Below are positions 57,130-64,000 of a DNA stretch of 64,000 nucleotides, piece after piece. Location: assembly GCA_947172415.1 (NCBI GenBank), contig OX359190.1, positions 6,758,001-6,822,000 of the forward strand, given 5' to 3'. Made by a program: the position numbers and the translations under genes. Below the pieces are notes generated by a model. It made no database searches, was not told the origin of the DNA, and saw nothing but the letters and a program-made list of their open reading frames with translations. The number at the start of each line of letters is the position of its first letter. The stretch's first letter is position 1. This stretch comes from Chondrosia reniformis. Its lineage: Eukaryota > Porifera > Demospongiae > Chondrillida > Chondrillidae.

Positions 57130-58390
57130 TAAATTAATTTAGAGTATCAAAAATTGCTCTCATCTGTATAACGCATCGATCACCTGTATAGTATTTATTT
57201 TTGTGATGTTTGACTGAACATGCTTGTAACACAGCATGTGCAGTCATTCATGACTGAACCCCAAACTGAGCAAATGTCCTTGCCACAGTGATGCAAAGGT
57301 AGCTAGCTATATATACGTATATAAGAAACACCTAGCCTGACTTAGCTCAGCTAACTAGTGAAAACATTCACTACCATCACATCAACAACACTACAAACCG
57401 AGCAGTAAACCACTTATCTCAGCTTGGCCTCAGTCTGGCAGTGTCCCGGTAGCACACACACGGTTGTGACTAGGTGGTTGTCACCAGTTGTCCATACATT
57501 AGCTGCCCGGAGATGTGGCATGGCGGCTGCGGCTGAGAATTAGGCCCAATTGGGCCTGGGAAGTGTTGGTTGAGATTGGGGCATCGGAAATCCAGAATCC
57601 ACTTGAAATCCAGAAAGCCACGTGAAATCCTAAATCTCAGACCCCTCAAGCACTGTATGAATATCAATCTTAATTGCTTTGGTTCACGTATATAATTACA
57701 CATATTTACATCTTTTGAATCTACATTCTGGGTCTAAATGTGAAGTGATTGCGACGTGTGACCAGTTTCTGCTGCTGTAGCAAAAGCGAAGGTTCTATGA
57801 TGTTGCCTGTAAGCCATTGAGTGCACTATAGTGCATATCAGTAACAACTTTCCACTTCTATAAAAAGGTATGGTAGGTTGCAAATTTGTTTATTTTAAAA
57901 TTGGTACAGTACAATCGTACAAAATTTGCTCACATTGAGTAACGGGGGTTGCCTCTATATATCCATTAACTTTAAAGTTACGTTACTATGACAACATATG
58001 ATTGTGTAATATCTATAAACATCTGCAATTATTTTATTAAGTCTTACTAAACTTTGGACCTATTCACGATCATATAAGGCAGTTGGAAAAATATTCATGC
58101 CTTGAATCTTAAGTATAATAGTTTACAATTTTTACACAGAAGCTTTTAGCTTCAACTTCTTTCTCTGTGATATTATAAGTGTTAAAATTAAAATATGCAC
58201 ATAATTTTATGAAGTTTACTGACCTATTTAAAAAAATGAAAATTAGCTAAACCTCCAAAATTTATTCACAATAAACTTTTAGGTATAAACAAATTTTATA
58301 CAAAAGAAAATTTGAATATAATATAATATGATGAGAAAAAGTTAAACATAATTACCATAAATTTGTATAGTTACTTGATATTTAGTTATT
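57130..58390. other. No recognisable gene
   Basis: No continuation of the Ulp1-like gene beyond the LINE could be found. The sequence becomes AT-rich and featureless up to the next transposase. Confidence 0.45.
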
Positions 58391-58391
58391 G

Positions 58392-59362
58392 TTATTTTGA
58401 AACATTGCTTTCTGCTTCTGATACCTTTCTGTGTGATTTGTACACCTTAACCTTGCTGTTTGCTGGATACCCTGTGAATCCTTCTCTGTATGCATGCATG
58501 TAATCTCTAGATTTCCTGAAGTACTTCCTAATTGTGTCCAGTGATACACTCTCTAAAGCAGGTGAAATTGTGCGTTTTAGACCTTCAAAAGTATAATTGC
58601 AGTTTCTGGCATGTTGTTTTGCTTTTGCCCAAACTCTTTCTATTGGGTTAAGCGCAGGATGAAACTTCGGTAAAAATTCCTTGCATTTCATATCTTCTCA
58701 GTAATCTTTCAACTTTATTCTTCTCATGCCCTTTCCTCTAGTACAATCTTCAATCCCTTAGGTCTGCCATCATCTAGAGGCATCCTTTGAGATGCTCCTT
58801 TTATCAGGTAACTGGGGGATGGTTGCATTACTGGCTGCTTACCGCCAGGACCTATAGTCATCCTTGATGCGATTAGGGCAACATCATCAAAAGCAGTGTG
58901 AATCTTTGCTTCATCAACGACAAAGATCACATCATAAACCCTATGGGAATATTTAAAAGCTGCAATGTTTGCAGCCTTAGATACCTGTGCACAAAAGTTT
59001 TCAGAAGTAAAATATCCTTCATTCTCTGCACCAATATAGAGCACTTCTCTAGCCAGCATTGGAACATCTGAACCATCTTCATCCCGTCTACTTATCTCAA
59101 TATATGAGAGCTGTAAAAGGCCATTGAATTCATTCAAAAAGTCTGTTACCATTATTCCTCTACCCTGATCTTTTGGTTGAAGAGGATACTTTCCTTTTTC
59201 ATGCCATGAATGACTAACTCCCTCATTGGAATGAAAAGTACTTTCATCATGGTAAAGAAGCACAAGATATTTGTCTGCATCAGGGTTCCCTAGAGGATAA
59301 GGATGGATTCCATCCAATGGTGTGGGTGGTGGTTTGTGGGAGTTTTCTAATTCTTGCATCAT
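58392..59362 (-). pseudogene. DDE transposase of an IS630-like group
   Basis: The frame from 59362 reads LVLLYHDESTFHSNEGVSHS (first acidic block), KDQGRGIMVTDFLNEFNG, GYFTSENFCAQVSKAANI, DVIFVVDEAKIHTAFDD (second block), MTIGPGGKQPVMQ and DDGRPKGLKIVLEERA. The continuation from 58691 reads FLPKFHPALNPIERVWAKAK (third block, E), RTISPALESVSLDTIRKYF and RKSRDYMHAYREGF. This family is common in cnidarians, sponges and fungi and has the DE/D/E layout of IS630/Tc1 relatives. The two frames are separated by about 30 bases, with a frame change near 58700. The N-terminal DNA-binding part would lie beyond 59362 and is not clear. Confidence 0.7.
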
Positions 59363-59929
59363 ATGTGAGAAATTATTTCGATCTGCTACTAAAAGTTCCT
59401 TTTTCCAAAATCACCACACAGTTGAGAAGGTTCCGTAATCAACTGTAAGTATCAATTGGTGAAGCTATATTTGATACTTAGCTAACTAAGCACACAAAAG
59501 TGATAGTCTAAAGAACTTTTCACACAGATGCATTAATCGTTTTCAGACTGCATATTGTCAATGTGCATTCAACTTTTCTCGATGCTCATTAGCAAAACGA
59601 AAATTGTACGGAATGCATCATTGTACTGGATTAACAAACTGGTACTTCTAAAAAGTTCGCGAAACGAAACAGACGGAACAAAATGGGGACAAAATGAACC
59701 GAACAAATACAACGAAACAAAGACCAACCAGCATCTTCAATCATTAGTAAAAGCTAGCATGAAGACTATGTTGATACCAATTTATCTCTCCTGATGCTGT
59801 GCTGGTGGAATTAAGTCGTGTGTTCATCAAATTTATTTTCAGTCTCGATGATATCGATGGAGGTATTACACTCTCATAGTGATTATTTTGTTTCTGCTGT
59901 TTATGTAAAATGTTCTCTTTTGCCTCTTC

Positions 59930-60240
59930 TAAAAGTTTTTTCCTCTGTTCATCCTTTTTCCATTATCAACTTCTGGTAATTGGTGATATGCAACAGCCAA
60001 TTCTCAGAGTTCTCTTTCCTCAATTCGATTTCGATTAGAATAGTTGCTGTTGGATTGATCATAAGCTGAAAGGGGGTAAACTTGGAGGAATCATGTCTGG
60101 ATGTGTTGTAGGCAAAAACACAGGTATCCAAGAAATGGCTCCATTCCTCCTTCTTATCATTTATGAATTTAGCCAACATAGATTGGTGGGTTTGGTTAAA
60201 CCTTTCGTCTAGACCATTGCACTGTATTAACCAGTAAAAT
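59930..60240 (-). pseudogene. Gypsy integrase core fragment (fossil)
   Basis: MLAKFINDKKEEWSHFLDTC followed by VFAYNTSRHDSSKFTPFQLM is the end of the integrase catalytic core of a Ty3/gypsy element. A little sequence before it (NGLDERF-like) extends the match. No other part of the element and no LTR was found nearby. It is an isolated fossil. Confidence 0.7.
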
Positions 60241-60249
60241 ACTGTCGTA

Positions 60250-60985
60250 CCGTATCATAATTAAACAGCAAAGTTAATTATTTGCTCATTTATCCCAACG
60301 ATTTGTAGTGAAATATAAGGTGTTTGAGCACTAATCAGTATTTAGGAACAAGCAAATGTACAGGCCCAGCTAGACAGTGTTCAAAGGAACATGCACTGTT
60401 ATTTATCAGGACATAGAGAGATGCAGCTGTTCAGGTATAATAAAACCTGGAAACAATGTAGGACCAAAATCAAATTAATTGAAACAAACCAAAATCAGTG
60501 AAGACGGAAAATGATTATACCCTTAATGTGCATCAAAGTGGTTCCACTGAAATAAGTCTGAACAATTTGGTTAACATTAATGCGCATTAAATAGTTATCA
60601 ATAAACTTAATGTTTACATTAAACAAACTTAGCCAGGTTTTTGTAATTAGACACAATAGTCACGTGAGTGTACTATTACACATGTCTAGAAAATACAAAA
60701 ATAGTTAATACTGAGGACAAATTCAAGTTCTTCTGTCTTGCTTGTACCTGCACACAGGTGATATAAAACCACTTCTTACAACTGGGGCAACTAATCATTA
60801 CTTGAGGTAATACAATAGAATTTTACAATTTTTCTTTTGCGGACCCTCAAGCCTCTCTACCTATTAGTAGTTGCTTGTCTAAGAGGAAACAGTCTCATTT
60901 CTTTCAATTTCAAGGATTTCTATTTCAAAGAATAACATAGAGAGGAATTAACTAATGCAATATTGATAATTATATGAGAATTGTA
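60250..60985. other. No recognisable feature
   Basis: AT-rich sequence between the integrase scrap and the Ulp1-like gene. No motif or repeat was recognised. Confidence 0.4.
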
Positions 60986-60989
60986 CCTT

Positions 60990-61722
60990 TAAAAACTCTC
61001 TTAAGTGAGTGGCTTCAAAATCTAATCCCAATGGCTCTTCACCATAGCATAAACTGGTGGCAAAGGCTAGGTCAAAAAGACCACAGTCACTGCCATTGGT
61101 CTTTTGTGCAACGTTGCAAAATTCCATTTACATTTTGTCTTTCTTCTATGCCATGGATAACTGCTATTTGCCTATGGAGATCTTCCGCAATGGCAGACAG
61201 AAAAAAGTTGTCATCAAGTGTAGCAGGAAGTTGGCTGTCATAAACTGCTACAGTGCCTCGCTTACAAAGCAGGTTTGAAATACAAACCCAGTGCACATTA
61301 CACAGATTAATGATTTGAACATAAAGGCTATAGCAAAATAAAAAATAAAAACTATAATTGAAATTTGTCAATAATAATTGAACTACTAACCTTAAGTATT
61401 CCACACTTCAGACAAGAACCAGAGAGCAACAAGGGATTCAATAATCCCCCACCTCAAGAAACTGTTGTACCAATAATTTTAGTCCAGCAGTGATGACACT
61501 ATCATCCAACCATTGAGTAGACAACAACAATCTCTTATGGTTCAATAACAGACTCAGTTCAGGTATCCAAGAGCCACTGGTGGCTCTTGGATACCAGAAT
61601 ACAGGTGATTCTGAATTGGCTGGTTTGGGTAGAATAGGTTCTGGGTTAATATCAGTGACCTGGATTCTGGTCAGGTCAACTAGGTCTACTACCTGCATGC
61701 TGTTCTCCTGGGGTAGAAACAC
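60990..61722 (-). CDS. Ulp1-like (C48) cysteine peptidase
   Basis: The minus strand begins MFLPQENSMQVVDLVDLTRI and reads PELSLLLNHKRLLLSTQWLD and DSVITAGLKLLVQQFLE, the entry segment of Ulp1-like domains (the WLDD/WLND box). After an apparent intron, NVHWVCISNLLCKRGTVAVY carries the catalytic histidine and DSQLP the aspartate. In a third block, GSDCGLFDLAFATSLCYG holds the cysteine. All three members of the triad (about 61293, 61239 and 61085) are therefore present in the right order. The last block lies in another frame from the HW block, so at least one frame change exists. Such peptidases cleave SUMO-like tags and often sit in DNA transposons. No transposase is directly adjacent on this strand. 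Confidence 0.6.
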
Positions 61723-61924
61723 TTTTAATTACTGTCATCCTTCACAAATAATCCCCTGTAGCTATATAAATACCTTTAAAATGATGTTGGAATTGTACAT
61801 AGACTGTTCCTCAATCTGGTCTAAAACGGTATAGTTTGGATGGTGGCTTGCCTCATTGCTGGCTATTTTGATTCTCTTTGGAGAGGGTAGGCTACATAAA
61901 TATTTTGAATTAGGTTAGCGCAGT

Positions 61925-62475
61925 ATGTAGTTCAGTTACTGGCAGAACCTATCAAGTCCATAGCCCTTGTGGTCCCCTAGGATGCCTGAGTAGGAATGTT
62001 GTGTATCTTATTACTTGTAAACGATTTGATGTTCAGTATGTAGGAGAAACCTCTCAAATGCTTAGGAGTAGAATGAACAACCATAGGACTAGTACCAAAG
62101 GTTTTAAGCCACTGTAACTCTATAATCACTTTAATTCTGGTAACCATAGTTTTGACGATGCCTTGATTATGGTCATAGAACGGATACCTGAGACATCTAA
62201 TTATACTAGCCCCAGACTACTCAGAGAAGCATTCTGGTACAAGGAACTCTGCTCTATTTACCCATATGAAGTTATTGATAACATTAGAGGAATTGGCAAT
62301 ATTTTGAAACTTAAAGAAGAAATCATCGTATGGAACCTTTTTAATTGCTTATCTCATAAAAGACAACATCAACTCTCCTATCTAAAATCGATAGGCAGTA
62401 GTAAGCTGGTCTCTCCGTGTTCCCCAAAGCTTCCTTACCTCCCACTTTGGTATCCTTTGGCAGTCTTCTGAGCGG
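61925..62475 (+). pseudogene. Penelope-like element GIY-YIG endonuclease fragment
   Basis: The plus strand reads NVVYLITCKRFDVQYVGETS, with VYL and YVG standing for GIY and YIG, then LRSRMNNHRTSTKG. After an in-frame stop it continues HFNSGNHSFDDALIMVIERI, LLREAFWYKELCSIYPYEV and DNIRGIGNI. This is the C-terminal GIY-YIG endonuclease of Penelope-like retroelements, which nicks the target DNA. The reverse transcriptase that should precede it is not visible upstream. The block ends near the Helitron fragment at 62480. Confidence 0.75.
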
Positions 62476-62479
62476 TCTC

Positions 62480-64000
62480 TGTCTTCAGCTTTCTTTCCTT
62501 AAATGGCTGGATCAAGTCCACCTGCATCATCAGAAGAGGCTTTGGAAGCAATGAGGCCAGTATGGAATGCCTTTATGTTTGCAATAGGCTGGCTCCCTGG
62601 AACGGAGCTTGCTGGCATTGTGCTCCACAGTAGCTTCCACTGTAGGGTGTAGGTGGAAGGCAGTGTTGAAGGATTGTAAGTCCTGGACTTACACTGGTGT
62701 CGGCTTCATGAGATGTAGCCAGTCTGCTTCACTTACTTGAGCATCTCTCAGGCGGAGCAAAATATTGGGGAAAAGCTGCTGTTTGGAGTCTGTCCTGACT
62801 GGTGCATCACCTGATTGAGAACAATCACATGATCAAACTTCTGATAGGGTGAGCTGCCAAGGTCAGACAAAGTTGTTTTCGGTACAGTGGTGTAAAGAGT
62901 CAGATCCATCACTGGAAGTAGGTGGCCAAAGTCTCCAACAAGCAAGCAAGAGCATCCTCCAAATAGTTGATCAGCATTATGGGGAAAAGTCTGGCGAAGA
63001 TGCTTGTCCACTTGCCCAAAGATCAGGATTGTCCTGCTCCTCAGAATGCTGGTTGAAGTTAAGGAGGAATATTACCTGACTGGAGGAAGATGGCATACGC
63101 AGCTGCATAAGTATTACAATCTCCCTGAAGTTCTTCGATGATGAGGAAGGTTTGTACAGCATCTGCTTCTGCTGACAGTACTGCTCATACTTGGGACCAT
63201 TGGGTTCAGGTGAGCAGTAAGGATGCAAAATGACTATGACCTTCTTCCCTCACTGAGAAGGCTGTGAGCCATAATGCCTTGTCATTGAGTGGTGTTGCGA
63301 TATAAAGGAGTGGCATATCATGGAAAGGAGGGATTTGAGGATGAGCAATGAAGTGGTCCATAATAGATCGAGCAGTAGCTGGCTGATGTTCATCCAATTG
63401 GTCCTCCACTGAACGAGAGCCGTCCAAGCTGAAGCAGATGAAGCCACAAGTTGCTCGGTACAGTGGCAGGAGTAACAGGTGGCAGGTTTCTTGAGCTGAG
63501 AAATCTCTTTCTCCTACACTGCTGATGACGGGTTTCTGCACTGCCTTGAGGGAGGTGTTGCCATCATGCAGGCCTTCACGATGGTGGAAAAGATGTCTTT
63601 TTCAGTGGCTGGGATCGACGTCCACACATGGTGGCACATTTTGCACAGTATGTGATGACCTTTTGCTGTGACACACAGTACTGCATATCCATATTGATGT
63701 GTCCTACAGACATCTGTACGGGAAGGCTATCACTGTGTGCAGTCAACACTACTGGCTCTACATTGTTCTTCATCACAAGAGTTGTCTTTGGTTGCAGTGG
63801 GTTTGGGTAGCCAAAACAACAGGCTTGTACACCACCATCAGTGTGAAGGTAGTAGGTAACTGAGCAGCGAGTGTGGTGTTGACACGCTGCAATAAGGTCA
63901 GCCAGATTTTGGCTGAAATCAGTGATCTCAGAGTAGGACTGGTTGCAGATGTAAGGATTAATCCTAGGTGGAGTGGCAGTGTCTGCATTGGTACCATCAG
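62480..64000 (-). pseudogene. Second Helitron, helicase and middle regions, truncated by window end
   Basis: On the minus strand, from right to left: GVQACCFGYPNPLQPKTT-like text near 63800, VEPVVLTAHSDSL and DMQYCVSQQKVITYCAKCAT (63576-63776), SSVGERDFSAQETCHLLLLP (63500), MPLLYIATPL, YCSPEPNGPKYEQYCQQKQM (63200), then FPHNADQLFGGCSCLLVGDF with GHLLPVMDLTLYTT (62850-63011) and LLRLRDAQVSEADW-like text near 62740. The GD..QLPPV motif of the Pif1 helicase is altered to GDFGHLLPV. The later helicase motifs are missing; the sequence meets the Penelope-like fragment. Several frame changes occur. It belongs to a different lineage from the Helitron at 17.4-22.0 kb. Confidence 0.7.

Overview
The window looks like invertebrate nuclear DNA, most likely from a demosponge or a similarly transposon-rich basal animal. 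This is an inference from several things: AT-rich sequence, short GT-AG introns of roughly 85-100 bp, no bacterial-style operons, and a mix of BEN-domain and SAMD3-like genes, RecQ-like helicases, 2A-like peptides and many diverse transposon families. I see no rRNA or tRNA genes and no CRISPR array. Almost all recognisable coding sequence is mobile-element derived, and most of it is broken.

Layout: 0.5-2.1 kb has a LINE reverse-transcriptase scrap and a Helitron-associated OTU-like fragment. 2.2-5.3 kb shows nothing I can name. 5.3-10.2 kb holds a minus-strand tyrosine-recombinase retrotransposon fossil, whose recombinase is split by a 2.66-kb Tc1/mariner element (6494-9157) with TA target duplications. 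That element carries a BEN-type gene as well as transposase remains. 10.95-13.0 kb is a small Ty3/gypsy fossil with both LTRs and a pogo-like scrap inside; 13.6-14.4 kb is a gag/protease fossil of another such element. 14.4-16.5 kb has a repeat carrying a short conserved first exon and a hAT transposase remnant. 16.8-17.3 kb is a LINE endonuclease. 17.4-22.0 kb is a minus-strand Helitron-type element with an OTU-like domain, a Pif1-type helicase, a 23-residue repeat and a 2A-like peptide.

22.4-28.2 kb is sparse: a repeat copy, a WD40 exon and a candidate small multi-exon gene. 28.27-32.81 kb is a satellite array of 14 units with dimeric higher-order structure. 33.2-36.4 kb is a tandem duplication of a composite, hairpin-bearing repeat. 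36.5-48 kb holds two copies of the 5' part of a proline-rich, SAMD3-like gene with a nearly complete Merlin transposon between them. The 3' part of the second copy is loaded with four further insertions.

48.6-52 kb has a P-loop (DUF3987-like) gene remnant and a RecQ-like helicase cut by a hairpin-ended repeat. 52.9-56.4 kb carries an unnamed transposase-like gene followed by an Ulp1-like peptidase gene, the latter cut by a LINE. 58.4-59.4 kb is a DDE transposase; 59.9-60.2 kb a gypsy integrase scrap; 61.0-61.7 kb a second Ulp1-like peptidase; 61.9-62.5 kb a Penelope-like GIY-YIG endonuclease; and 62.5-64.0 kb a second Helitron that runs off the window.

The best candidates for something under-described are the Tc1/mariner element with a BEN-domain cargo gene, the transposase-like plus Ulp1-like pair at 52.9-56.4 kb, and the hairpin-ended short repeat whose terminal stem changes sequence between copies while staying paired. 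All identifications are from reading motifs; no searches were run.
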